A stretch of DNA of 64,000 bases from Paramecium tetraurelia (lineage: Eukaryota; Ciliophora; Oligohymenophorea; Peniculida; Parameciidae), in NCBI RefSeq assembly GCF_000165425.1, contig NW_001799631.1:7805-71804 (forward strand), in the 5' to 3' direction. The position numbers were made by a program, and so were the translations under genes. Positions within the stretch are counted from its first letter, which is position 1; each line of letters opens with the position of its first letter. Below are positions 47,837-60,260 of this stretch, piece by piece. The notes beneath the pieces were generated by a model, which worked only from the letters and a program-made list of their open reading frames with translations, had not been told where the DNA came from and ran no database searches.

Positions 47837-48851
47837 ATGCTCAAAAAATATCTCTCGTCTTGTTCATCTAGTGAGCAGATTCAGTCGAAGCCGACATTAA
47901 CTAAAATAAGTATTGACATTTCCATAAAAACTTAGATCTAACTCAAAGAACGATCGATTATGGTACTCCTAAAACTTAACTAAATCTAGGATCAATTGAA
48001 AATAGTCCTTCAAATATGTAATACCCCACTTCAGAGCCGAACGTTTCAAGTAAACCTTCCGAACAATATTTACTCAGTAATTTAGTAAATTCAACCTAGA
48101 AAAAGATAATTCTCCTGCTATCAGTGGTTCCCCAAAATAAGACTTTGATCTACTTATTACACAGAGAGATTAAACCCTTAAATTTAGGTCGGCTTCTCAA
48201 AACTAAAAAAAGCTTTAATTGAAGCGTTAAAGTAGTGAAAAATAATGTTCATCCAACGAAAAGATCAGAGTCTTTGATGTGTTCAATTAAAGTCCAAGGT
48301 TAAATAAATAACCCCCCACTTCTAACACCTACATTACCACGAAGGAAAACCTTAAGGTTCAACTTCAATAGCAGAAACATAATCTACAAAATCAGTCAAA
48401 AATAGCAACAAATAATGTAAATTATCAACCACAGAATAACGCATAACAAAGACAATCCTGTAAACCTCCAATATCCAGTAGACTCAATGAGTCAAAGGAG
48501 ATCCTCTAATAAATGAGGAAGAATTCATTAAATAATAAAAAGCACTCTCACTTTAAAGGTGAAGGAGGTACTCAAAAAAACCAACTCTTCTTTCATTCTC
48601 CAAAATATAATGAATCTGCTGCTTTCAGTTCTTCAGGGAAAAGTTAGCTCTAAGACGCATAAACTAATCTCAAATATGACAAGGATAATACGAAAAACGA
48701 AAATATTCTTGAATTATTGCTACTTTCAACTTAAGAACTTAACAACAAGTTCAAAAATAAACCATTAGAAAGGAATGAATCAGAAGAGAAAATACCGATG
48801 AAAATCAGAGTCAGAGCAGGAAGTAGATTCCCAAAAGACTTCTTTGAATGA
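47837..48851 (+). CDS. Disordered Ser/Gln/Asn-rich protein
   Basis: Three exons, 321 residues, introns at 47910-47935 and 48077-48099. It starts MLKKYLSSCSSSEQIQSKP and is low-complexity throughout, with SP and basic clusters (possible kinase sites). A short compact end reads KIPMKIRVRAGSRFPKDFFE. No domain is recognised. It follows the kinase gene by about 100 bp in the same direction and converges on the PDK1 gene with a 19-bp gap between stops. Confidence 0.7.
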
Positions 48852-48870
48852 ATCATAACTATGTAAATTA

Positions 48871-50359
48871 TCAATCACAATTCAGCCTTTTTTTCATCAC
48901 ATCCTTTATTTTGTCAACCCATAATTAAGCAGGATGTTCGCATTCCTAACCTTAAGCAATACTCTTACTTTAAAATAATACTTCTTTTTGCTAGGTACAT
49001 CAATATTAAATTATCCTTTCAATACTTCTATTGTTACAGATTTGTCCAAAATGATCTAACCCTTTCGTATAGCTATAACAGATTCTTTTTACCTTTTTTA
49101 ATCCAGTATTAGGATCGAAATACTCTAATTTAGGAATTTCAAAATCGTACAAAATCATATTTCTTAATTTATAAATCATCCACCCTTAATTTATAATCAT
49201 AAACTCCAACCTGTTTTCTTATTAACTAATCCAGTTATTACTACTTCTGGTTTCAAAGTGGCACTTTGCTTTTTTTGAGTATATTCCTAAGTTGTAATCT
49301 TTTTCAAATGGATTTAAACATCTTCAGGCCCTTTTTGATTCCATAACTGCTACCAATTGATATCCTTAAAGAATGGATGACTCTTCAGTTCCCGATATGT
49401 GTTGTGAGAATCTAAAATCTTAATTAAACATTACTGGGCAATCCTCCGCCTAATCGACTTAAAGGATCTCTAACTAATAATTTACTTATCAAATCCAGTC
49501 CATCCTAAGAGATTTTATTACTTTTTTGGTACTGACAAGATCTGACCTTCTAAAATACTAAGTATTCTGTCTAATCACAAAAAGGAGTCGTCCCTGTGAA
49601 CATTTTATAAATTATGCATCCCAAAGCCCATAAATCTGCTTACGGTCCACAAATATCATCTTCCAAAAGTTCCGGCGATACATACTCTGCAGTTCCTACA
49701 AAGGTTGCTTTATGTTTCTATTAATATTAGTCTATTTCATCTAAACATCTTTCATCCTGTTTACTAATCTCTCTTAACTCATTCAATTTATCTCGCACAT
49801 TATCTGGCAGGTTTTGCTCGTCGAAGAAATTAGCTGTTCCAAAATCTATCATTTTTATATGTAAGTTATTTGCCACCATTATGTTTTCTGGCTTTAAATC
49901 ACTATAATTCATTACTTTCACATCTCTATGCGCAATCCCATTAGAATGCAATTATTCCAATACTGTCACTATCTCTGCAGTATAAAATACTATAGTCTGA
50001 TAAGACATGTTTCCTAAAATCACTATTTGCTATTACTATTAATTTTTAGGAAATTTGCAAAATCCCCCCCTTCCATAAATTCTAGCACTAAATATATTTA
50101 TGCTGAACTTTGGAAACTAGCTATCATATTTATCAAACCCGGATGTTTAACCCTTGATAATACTTCTTTTTCTATAAAAACTTAATATTGTTTTTTTTCC
50201 TAATTTATTGTTGCCTATTAAAACCTTTATCAACAATCTCTTCTCCATTGCTTTTATAGCTACTAATTGCCCGTTAGCCTTGCATTTTGCTAACATTACA
50301 TCTCCGTAAGAACCAGCTCCTAATTTTTCTAAAATTTCATAATCATTTAGACTATTCAT
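48871..50359 (-). CDS. PDPK1: PDK1-type protein kinase with PH domain
   Basis: Seven exons, 445 residues. It has LGAGSYGDVMLAK, VAIKAMEKR, MIDFGTANFF and the PDK1 signature FVGTAEYVSPELLEDD, then YKMFTGTTPF. A C-terminal PH-like domain ends YYFKECEHPAQLWVDKIKDV. PDK1 phosphorylates AGC kinases at membranes rich in phosphoinositides. Oddity: the catalytic loop reads HRD-VKVMNYSD-LKPEN. A 24-nt insert (49898-49921) splits HRDLKPEN, is in frame, and matches no GT-AG intron that restores the frame. Confidence 0.85.
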
Positions 50360-51750
50360 TTTTATAAAAAAATTAATTAACACATAATGCTATCTTCATC
50401 TAAATCAATAAGGCAGATAATAATTTATTTATTTGAATGTCAAAAATTCATTTAATTCATTTATGGGGTATTATTCTAATATTAATAAATTTGTTTAGTT
50501 TAAGCAGGCTAATATTAAACTTCAACAGTTTCAAAAAGTAATAATTTGAGAATATCTTATCAATTATACGTTTCCTTTGAATTTTAAACGACACCTTTTA
50601 AGGTTGAAAATATTTCAAATTGATTTCATTACTTTCCAAATGGTTTTATTTAATTTCGCAGTAAAATTTATTTTGTTTCTTCTTATAATTAGCTATAAGT
50701 TTATCTGCAAATTGAAAAATAAATATAAGCAATTTATTTCAGAACAGGGAATCGCAATTCATAAATTAGCTCAAAGTTTAGGTATAATTTACTAGAATGA
50801 ATAGGGTAAACAGTAATTTAAACCATTTGTAAAAAAACAATCTCATTTAGAAAAATGCAAACAAAAGTAGGCAAACGTTAAAAAACTAATATAATGTAAT
50901 TTTGAATTATTTTATTATAAAAAAAAATTATTGTATTTTCTACTTTATCCTATTATATATTTATAAATTTAATATAATAATTATTTATTAGAGTGAGGTT
51001 TTTTCATATACATCCATTGTTTAATATAAGGTGTCATTTAGATTATCCTATTAATCTATCAAGTGGTTTTATTTAAGAATTTCTTTTTTATATTTCATCT
51101 TAAAATAACGAAAAAATACATCTTCTATGAAACTTCAGAGTTCTTTCAAGAAAAAATACCCCTTTTTCAAAACTGAGTTTTGTAGATAATTTTTGGTTCC
51201 TTTCATTATTTATTTCTAACTGTAACTAAAATTATTTCGTTATTTTTAGAGATAACCATCAACAAATCTGTTTCTTTTTCAAAATTAGATTTCAATTTTC
51301 TTCCTATTATCATATCAAATTCTAAAATTATATTAAAAATTTAATAAGTTATTTTGATTCTATTAAAAAAATTTAATAGGAATAGGAATATCAAATAATA
51401 AATCCAATAGGAATTCTGTATCAAACCTAATGGAATATTGAATATTCAGATGATCCTTCTAAATTTTAAATAAACCGATTTTTTCATTGTTTCATCTTTA
51501 AAACAATCTAAGAGGAGCCCTTTTATATCATATATAATTGATCTTCTAAATTAAATCTAAAAACCGTTTCTTATGAGGAACTAATAAAAACTATTTCTGA
51601 ATGGTAGCTTAAATAGAGAATTAGAATAGATATGGTATTTATTCAAGGTAAAGTAATTATAAAAATGAATGCCATAATAGATGATCTTCAAATATCCTAA
51701 ATATATACACTTATAAATATTTTCTAAATTGATTAATAATCTTAATATTT
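50360..51750. other. Gene-poor stretch with unresolved open frames
   Basis: Two plus-strand frames look partly protein-like: one from an ATG at 50641 (MVLFNFAVKFILFLLIISYK, a hydrophobic start, then Lys-rich), and one at 51176-51680 without an ATG (FCIKPNGILNIQMILLNFKQ). Neither could be given a convincing gene structure. They may be decayed genes. Confidence 0.35.
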
Positions 51751-54700
51751 ATGTAATCAAACTAACTTGATGGAACTAAATTTAGGCTATCGCAACCTGA
51801 ATCTTTAAATAACAAGGTATATTTGAATGAAAATAAAAAGAACTTGAAGCTTCAAGGGTGGTTAAAAAAGAAAAGCCCAGCAATTTTAAAAGGATGGCAG
51901 AAAAGGTAAAAATAATTACAAAATTAGATTTTTTATGTTGATAGAAAACGAAGGATATAAGTTAGTGTATTTCGATGACGATGTAAGAGATCATTTTTAT
52001 AAATTATTAGAAAACTAATTCGAAGCCAAAAGGTGCTTTTGAAATATCAAATAAAATTGATATAGAATAAGCAGGAGAGGAAGAGTTTACAATTATATTT
52101 CCAGGTAGAAATTTAGAATTGAAAGCAAAAAGCGGAGATGAAAGAAAGAAATGGGTAGAAACAATTGAATTTTGTAAAAGCATTGGGAAGAACTCATAGA
52201 GAAAGTATTTGAGCGTTGATTTGATTGAAAATGACATTTCAAAATCAAAAGGTGAGCTATTTAGTTTATCACCTTAGGTTCTACTCATAAGAAAGTGGAC
52301 TTATAAACAACTCAAATAGTTTAAATAGAGAAAGAGAAAATTGAGAATTAAAAGTTCCAAGGTCATAGGGACATCCAAAAAAAGTCAATAATTCTACCCT
52401 CTTAGTTTGAGGATAGTCAGATTTTGGAAGTTCTTGGACTACAGTAATTAAATTAGAATTCGATGTTGAAATCTAGAACGATATTTGGGACTCTGAGTAA
52501 GAGAAGTAAAACAAAAATGAAGAACTACAAGCTAAAATGGTTTATCCTTATCTCAGCTAAACCACTTGTAAGATATATTATTAAATATGTTTAAGTTTCC
52601 AGAGATTTAAGATGATGAGGAGATTTTATAATAATAAGATATCACTCTCGAATTAGATACACTTGTTTACATTAATTAAAAAATGAATGACAAATTGATC
52701 AAAAGAAATGTTTACATTAAGCTTCAGAATTGTAAGGAAATAATTATTAAAAATATGCAAAAGTCTTCTGATCATGGATTTATATTTAAATTGAATATGG
52801 GAGATAAAATTTATAGTTTAATGGCAAATACTGAAAATGATAGAATGAAATGGTAGCAAGCATTAAATTAATCAATGAATACTTGTAAGGAAATAAATAA
52901 CAAATTGAATCTTAATATTTTAAAGAATATCAATCCAGTCATAAGGATATACGATATGGAATCAAGCTTACCAATTAGGAGACAAAAAATTAAAGAGAAA
53001 CTTTAGAATGATATATAAAGAATAGAGTTAGAGCAGAGTATAAATGATTAGAACAGGTACTTAAATCTTTAAGATTTGCTTTGCTGTTTGATGATAATAA
53101 GTTAAGATATGATAAAGTCAATTGAGGCATGTTTAGTAAAGGATCCGCAAAGATAAGATATAATTCAAGAATACATCGAGATACATCATGAGAAAATATG
53201 TTTAAATATCAGTGAATATTGGAATATCAATAACAAATATCTCAGTCTTAATGAGATAAAGGAATTAGCTTCTTGGCTCTCCGATTACTAATAAATCATC
53301 ATCAATTATATTAAGGATGATCGTATTAAATAAGGAATCAATACATTGTTATAGATATACATAAACAGATGGAAAATTTAGTCAGAAAAGAAAATCATTG
53401 CATAATTCGAATAGAGTTAAACAATTTAGGCAAAAAACACAACAAAAACTGCTTGTGTTTTGGAATTATTTGATATAGTTTAGGAAATAGAGATGCTAAT
53501 CACCCAAAAGTTAAAACCATATCTTAAGAATAAAGAGTTACTTAAGGTTATTAAGAGTATTTTGTGGCATTATTTGGAGTAATTATATGATTCAGTTGAG
53601 GAACAACCTGAAAATTTGGAGTTTTTGATTGGAGTTTGTAATGATGTTGAGATTGTTAGGGAAATAGCTAATAGAATAGAGTCGATTGCTGAAATGCTGT
53701 AAGAGAATAAGAAATAAGAAAAGACTAAATAAAAAATAATGCAGAAATATAATGAAGTCTTAGAAATTGTGGAGTAATAGATTTATAATATATCATCAAA
53801 TGAGTTGACTTAATAATTCTAAGTATCTCTTCTTGATTTAGAAATCAGGTCAGGAGTTCTCGAAGTATTTGAAGAGAATGTATAATTGATTAAATTAACT
53901 GAATAAACTTAGTAATCTCTATTAGATAAATTGATTTCAACATTTAATTATCACTATTTCAATATATTTTTGAATGAATTGGATAAGATAAATAGCTACA
54001 AGCGAAAGTAAATAGAGTCAAAAATTAAGTAAGACAAGTAAGTTGTAAGTGAATTTCTTAAATAATATCATTGTTCTAATATAAAAATGGATAACTTTGA
54101 TTTAATGATCCAACTCTTAAATTGTGAGAAGGATTCAGAATATGTTCAAGCCTTTAGAGGGTTGAAATACTAATTTGGGAGATGTTTCACTGTAAATACT
54201 GTGAAGGTGATTATTGGTCATTTGAGAGTAAGGAAATCAGAAGTGAACTAGAGTAGTCTAGAACAATTCGACTAGTTAATTAGGAGCATTGATGATGAAT
54301 AAGACAATGGTGAGTCAACTCAAGATCTGAAAAGTCAATTAATGGAGTTTGGATAAAATCAATTGGAGCCTCTAGTTTTACAGAAGTAGGATTCCAACTC
54401 AAGTCGCACTTCAAGAACTAGTATGAGTAAGAGCAAAGTGAACATCGAGGAATTAATTTCTAAATCATAGGCTTAATCAGTTTAATTTGATAATACTAGC
54501 ATTACAGAAGGGTATGTGTATAAGAAGAAGGCCAAACAATAGAAATTAGTAACAAAGTGGGATCACAGATATGTTAGAATCAGGAAAGGATATATATATT
54601 GGTATGTGGATGAGAAATCCTGGAAATGCTAGAATAAGCTGAATGTGTAGGACATATTAGAGGTTGAGGGGAAATAGAATAAGTAGAATAAGTTTATATT

Positions 54701-55073
54701 GAAGATGAGAGGTGGCAAGATCTATGAATTCAAGGTGGATACAGTGGAGGAAAGGAATATGTGGATGAATGGAATAACTAATGAGAAGAGATAATAGGAA
54801 GATGTTGTAAACAGCAAGATTGAGGCTTAGTAAGTGTAGACAAGCTAATTAAATATTCTGATTAAAAATTATGATGAAGAAATAATTACTAACAAAACTA
54901 CTAATAATAATATTAATAATAATAACAAATTTAACAATTAATAAAGAAAAACAACATTAATAATCCAATAAAAAGAATACCCTTTAGAATTAGGATAAAC
55001 AACTTTAAAGATTAAGAGAACAACTAGTTGCTGGACGTCGTTTATGGTTTGTTTAGGATTAAGCAAGGGTTGA
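51751..55073 (+). CDS. PH-domain protein with Sec6-like (exocyst) central region
   Basis: Five exons, 1072 residues, introns at 51906-51927, 51983-52010, 52252-52277 and 52568-52595. A PH domain starts LQGWLKKKSPAILKGWQKRF and ends with its Trp helix (ERKKWVETIEFC). A second PH-like unit follows (WFILISAKPL to DRMKWQQALN). The centre (KSIEACLVKDPQRQDIIQEY, LSLNEIKELASWLSDYQQII) resembles the exocyst subunit Sec6. Near the end a third PH domain appears (GYVYKKKAKQQKLVTKWDHR to ERNMWMNGI). The C-terminus has closely spaced Cys. It is probably a membrane-tethering protein; the domain combination is unusual. Confidence 0.75.
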
Positions 55074-55127
55074 TTATATAATAACAAATTGTAAATTATA
55101 ATTGAATTATAATATAAATTAATATAA

Positions 55128-56471
55128 ATGGACAATATATATAAGTTTAAGGCTAGCAGTTCAGTGGGGCATTTAAAGAGTCTGAATAATGATAAACAAT
55201 TTTATTCAGAAGAGGAGAGCAGTAAGAAAGAGGAGGAGGAGAAACAATTGAAGAAACAAAGCAAGCCTCCTAGTAAAATGTCTCAATTCAGTCAGAATGC
55301 AACCGGGTATTAAACGGATGACTCTGACAAAGAGACTCCCAAGAAAAATAAGGTCGGACCTTCAAGTAATGATTATGGGCATTATTTTAGGTTAGAAAGT
55401 GTCAAAATTTCGAAATTTGGTTAATTCTAAAAAGATTGAAGGGGACAACGATGATCCAAATTTCGATGATGATGATGACAAGCCAACAACAATTTAACAA
55501 TAGGTTCAACATGCTTAGTAGTAAAGTGAAGATTAATATGATGTGGAACAGTAGGCTAATAAAATGCAACAGAAATACGCTAAGGGTGAGGTGGGGAAGT
55601 CAACAAAAGTGAAGTAAGAGAGATGATAATGAATAGACACTCTAATACTCAACAGAGTATGGACGTGAATTCAGATGTAGAGCAGATGAAGAATAAGCAG
55701 AATCAGGAGGGGAAATTAAGGAATCATCCCTTTAGACACCTTATCTATGGTCCAAGTATAGGAGAGAATTCATTCAACAAATTTTTACAATTAACTCAAA
55801 GAGGCTTGGTCTATGCCAAAAAGTGCTTAAAAGGACCTTCAGATAAATTTATTAAATCCAAGATGGTTCAATTGCAAGAATGTCCAATCATTAAGCCAAA
55901 GACTCTCTTATTGGATTTAGATGAAACTCTAATTCACAGTTGTTCTCTAAGGGAGAATCCTTAAGTAACTGTAACAGTCTTTGGAGATTACGGGGAAGAA
56001 GCTAAGGTAATTTGATATAATGAATTATAGATTCATTTCAACATTAGACCATTTTGCACATGGTTCTTACAATAAATGAATTAGTTGTTTACAATTTATG
56101 TATTTACAGCTTCGTCATCTGCCTATGCAAATGCAATTGTGAATTATTTGGATCCAAAAAAGTAATGGATCATGGGGATTCTTTCAAGAGGAAATTGTAT
56201 GGAAACAAAGAATGGCTTCTTCATTAAAGATCTAAGAATTGTGGGAAATAAACAATTGAAAGATATGGTGATAGTGGATAACCTGGCTCATTCTTTTGGT
56301 TTTTAAATTGATAATGGAATCCCAATCTTGGAATGGCATAATGATTAAAATGATCAAGAACTTAAGTACTTAGCTACTTACTTGATGGAAGCAGCTGAAC
56401 AAGAGGACATTAGACAATTCAATATACAAAGGTTGAAATTAGATCAACTTATAGAATATAATTTAGATTGA
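55128..56471 (+). CDS. FCP1/SCP-type phosphatase (CTD-like, HAD family)
   Basis: Four exons, 423 residues, introns at 55366-55390, 55614-55636 and 56007-56030. About 240 disordered residues rich in Glu, Lys and Gln precede the catalytic domain. That domain has the DxDxT signature LLLDLDETLIHSC, then FNIRPFCTWFLQ, YVFTASSSAYANAIVNYLDP, ILSRGNC and the second acidic motif VIVDNLAHSFGFQIDNGIPI. Members dephosphorylate serines of the RNA polymerase II CTD or other proteins. The start lies 54 bp after the PH/Sec6 gene. Confidence 0.93.
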
Positions 56472-57160
56472 TTCATTGACACACATAATATATATTAATT
56501 TATATTCGGTTCTTGCTATTCAAATTATGAAATATACTAAAATGATGATCCAATGAAATTATTCAAATTACTCTAACACCAATCAATTTTGAGGCAATTG
56601 AAAGAGACATCATAATAAGATTTATGGATACTAATTAATATATATATTTAGATTCTTGAATCAATAATATATCTGCATTTATATAATTTATATTTATTTA
56701 ATTGTTAAAAAATCACTTCAAAAAAGTATTTTAACACAACTCAAAATTTATATCAATTTTTATTCTTAGAAAACTTCATAAATTTTTCATGAATACTTAA
56801 TGCATTCAAGAAATTAACCCAAACCTCTTTTTAAATTTGTCATCGGATTGGATTATAAATTCAGTATTTAGAGAGGTATTTTCGTGTTTAAGAAAATTTA
56901 TAAAATGCCTTTAATTTTTGATCAGCCTCCTAATCTATTCATAGGGCTTTTTTAGCTGATTGATTCTGATTATTAACTTCATCCCTTAATATCAATTGCA
57001 TTATTATTATATACTGTAATAAAAATAAAAACGATCTATAAATGTTTGAAGGTATAGGATGGTGCTTCCTTGAGGCCAATTTAAATGATGGTTTGATAAT
57101 AAGCAAACCTAAAAATAAAAAAATTGAATATCTCTCTTTTTATAAATATTTTATGATAGA
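56472..57160. other. Intergenic with a small decayed minus-strand frame
   Basis: Minus-strand pieces at about 56.75-57.0 kb read MQLILRDEVNNQNQSAKKAL, then IDQEADQKLKAFYKFS and VWVNFLNALSIHEKF, broken by TGA and one frame change. Probably a lost small gene. The rest is spacer. Confidence 0.4.
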
Positions 57161-58198
57161 TCATACGACTGTAACTTGTTTTACATAATTTCTTCTTTCG
57201 CATATTTCATTAGAGAATTTTAGTTTTAGACGAGAATCCTCTCCATCTCCCCATTAATTGTACATACTTATGTGAATTAATGCCATTATAATCGCTAATT
57301 TATCCACTTATCTGACACTTTCAAATTGAATTGCATAGCGCGGGTAATCAATAGTTGGACATAATTTGCAACATTGCCCTTGCATTCCAGTTATTCTAGC
57401 ACACGCTTGACACCCTGTTCTAAAATTAAGGATTTCGCATTTTCCTTATGTAAGTCCTTCCACGTGATACTTCTTACTAGTGTTAAATAAATCACAACAG
57501 CCTAGAAATAACATTTCACCATAGATTGATTATGGACAACTATTTTTTGATGGTCTCACTAACAACCTATAATTCGAATCAAATGGGGATGTGACAACCA
57601 GTTATGGAAAGGAAGATTTCAACCCTGCGCAGTATTTATCAAAATAGTTTCGATCTGTTTATGTAAAATTAAAAATAACTTCACCCTTTGCTTTTATGAA
57701 GCCTACTCCTCTTTGCCAAAATTCCATTCTTAAATATGAATTATCCATAATGTATAAAGCTTCAGGCAAACGATGGACTTGATACATGCAAAGGAGAATT
57801 CTGATCAGATAATAAAGGCAATAGGCAAATGGTCTGAAAATCCACCAAAGAATGGTAAAAATCGCATCAAAAAAACAACAGCAAAAACAGTAGTAGCAAT
57901 TATCTCTAAAGCAAGTAAAGCATAGTAGTGTGCAGCAATGAAATTTCTCAATTGAAAATGACAAATCTCCAAGGCCTTGGATACTGAACTCAGATTTTTA
58001 TGAATAAGGACCGAATCCACAACAATTTGGTTTGACCAGATGGAAAACATGCTCGAACTCTACTTCATTCGGAATTTTAATATCTGATATCAATTCTTCA
58101 AGGTCATGCAATTTTTACGCGATTGTTTCTTGAGAATCTTAAGTATTCTCATTTATTTGTTTATATCTTATTTCTGGGATATATACTATTTTATCCAT
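57161..58198 (-). CDS. Cys-rich membrane-associated protein
   Basis: A single-exon frame of 345 residues starting MDKIVYIPEIRY. A cysteine cluster around residues 110-135 (FHCCTLLCFTCFRDNCYYCF) runs into a hydrophobic segment. A later domain contains GEMLFLGCCDLFN and GCQACARITGMQGQCCKLC. The layout, with a Cys-rich centre and beta-rich flanks, is somewhat like phospholipid scramblases, but I do not see enough to assign the family. The Cys clusters suggest palmitoylation or metal binding. Confidence 0.7.
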
Positions 58199-59820
58199 TA
58201 TTATAAAGAATAAAAATAAAGGATCCTTAATTTGAATACCGAATTCTATCATTTTTATATATTTTTCTGATAATGACCGACGGAATTATAAAAGAAAATA
58301 AATGTTGCAAGTCATAAAGAAAAAAGATATGTTCATTATGCTCCCAGGCATTAATTTGAGATCAGATTCCTTCAAAATTGAAAAAAAGAGTGAATACTTT
58401 TTCACAAGGTGATAGGAATCTTTTCTTTGAATAATAAGAATTTGAAGTTTAACTATTCATATAATCACATAATTAATGTTTGATATTAAATAATGAAGCT
58501 AAGCAAAAATGGAGAAAATTTCAGCACATCCTTTCCATCATTATTATATTTATTTATTAATATAAATATTTTCTTATTATACTATGATGTCAACTGAAAC
58601 TTCTAGTAATTTTTATCCTCGATATAGAGTAGCAAATGAAAACTAAAGTACCTGGGGCTTCTCAGAATCCTTAATTAATTAATAATAATATGATAGACAC
58701 ACACGTATTATAATATTAGAGGTCTATCTTATAAAAACGATTGTAATTTATTTCCCATGAAGACTTCAACGAAAGATGTTAATGAAATAGGGAAATATCT
58801 TCAGGCCAGTTGTTAATTTCACTATTTTAATTGGAATGACATCCTATTAGTAATTGTGATTCATCATGGTTCAATACTACCTTATTAACAATATTAAATT
58901 ACATTTGAATTAAATTCATTAAAGCATTCAATTTAATCAACTTTATCAGCTTATTCCCTAATCATAGTATAGGGATTTTATAAAATACATTAATTATCAA
59001 TTATTAATTTTTCTAATTAATTAATTAATTAATTAATTAGGTGCTGCTGATAGGACTCAAGAATTTTGCCAAACTTCTTTCTCTTCCGTATATCATAATG
59101 TTCATTCTGAAAATATTCGTTTTAGTATCCAACATCTATTGGAATTATCAAAGCTCAATTTAGTTATTCTTATACATTTTATAGTTTCAGTACTACTCTA
59201 ATTGCTATTAATTGATAGGTACTGAACCTAAGAGGCACGTATTCCGAGACCAGTATTTACATAATATAACAACTTTTTCCAAGTTCAATTAAATCATATA
59301 AATCATCATCTGCTATTTCGTGCAGTATTTGATGAAATTATTCTCATTATTTTTATACTTATTCATCAATTTCTTAAATTTGATAATTTCAAATATTTTA
59401 ACCTTTGAATTATTTTTTTGTAATAATTTATTTTTGTATTATAATATTTTAATCCCTTCATATGATCAATATAGAAATCGTTTGAATCTGAAAAATCCTC
59501 CTTATCATCGAATTCATCTATAGATAGTATTACCTATAAGTTAAAAGTATTTTCAGAAATTGATTTTTCAAAAATATCCATGGATATATATCATACCCAT
59601 TCAATATTATGAAAAGGATTGTTGAAAGGGTTGAATCCATAAGAATAAATAGTTGTTTGAAATTTGCTAACTTATTGATCCTTCAATAATTATTTATATT
59701 CCTATTTATAAATACAAGGCGTTGTTGCTTTTATTAACTACTGCTGTCGTTGAAAATAAATTGGTAATTATTACATAAAATTAATGCTATTTACCATATG
59801 ATGATTTTATTTCTATGATA
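58199..59820. other. Gene-poor stretch, possible small minus-strand coding remnant
   Basis: On the minus strand near 59.38-59.59 kb an ATG-started frame reads MDIFEKSISENTFNLQVILS, then FDDKEDFSDSNDFYIDHMK, about 65 codons. A further protein-like piece downstream (ADDDLYDLIELGKSCYIMQI) is in another frame. It may be a small gene with an unresolved junction or a decayed one. The remaining sequence is AT-rich spacer. Confidence 0.35.
59013..59040. repeat. (AATT)n microsatellite
   Basis: About six and a half perfect copies of the tetranucleotide AATT. It is intergenic. Confidence 0.9.
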
Positions 59821-60252
59821 ATGATAAATAATAAATCGAGCATAAGAAAAAGGGCTAAATCCTCATTGAATTTTGTTGTTTCAGTGAAGTATCAGAACAT
59901 AGAAAGATCTCACAACAATTCAATGGATAGTTTGAACACTCGCGTTATGGAAGTCTACGAATAGCAATAGAAGGATGATCAGACACAGATACAAAGGTTG
60001 TTGATAAAGAAGCAATTGCTGGAGATTCGAATTCGTCATGAAAATGAGAAATACCAGGAAACCCAGAACAACCATTAGTTATTGTTGCAACGATAAGAAT
60101 CGATGGAGAATAGCCAAAATAAGTACATCTCACAAATGAACCAATTGACTGAGTGTCTACGAGAGATAGTGTAGTAAAATCAAGAGATGGAGAGTGCCTA
60201 TGATGACAAGTGCAAAGAATATGAGAGTTTGATATAAATATTTAATAAATGA
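59821..60252 (+). CDS. Short coiled-coil protein
   Basis: A 143-residue frame starting MINNKSSIRKRAKSS. From about residue 40 it is one continuous coiled coil with Glu/Gln/Lys heptads (LLIKKQLLEIRIRHENEKYQ). No family is recognised. It ends 8 bp before the start of the casein kinase gene, so the two are extremely close. A link in function is not known. Confidence 0.65.
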
Positions 60253-60260
60253 ATTAAGTA

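Noticed and set aside
47735-48851. Disordered protein as the C-terminal tail of the preceding kinase
   Set aside because: The kinase frame ends in TGA at 47734 and no acceptor site occurs within a normal intron length. The second protein has its own ATG and two introns.
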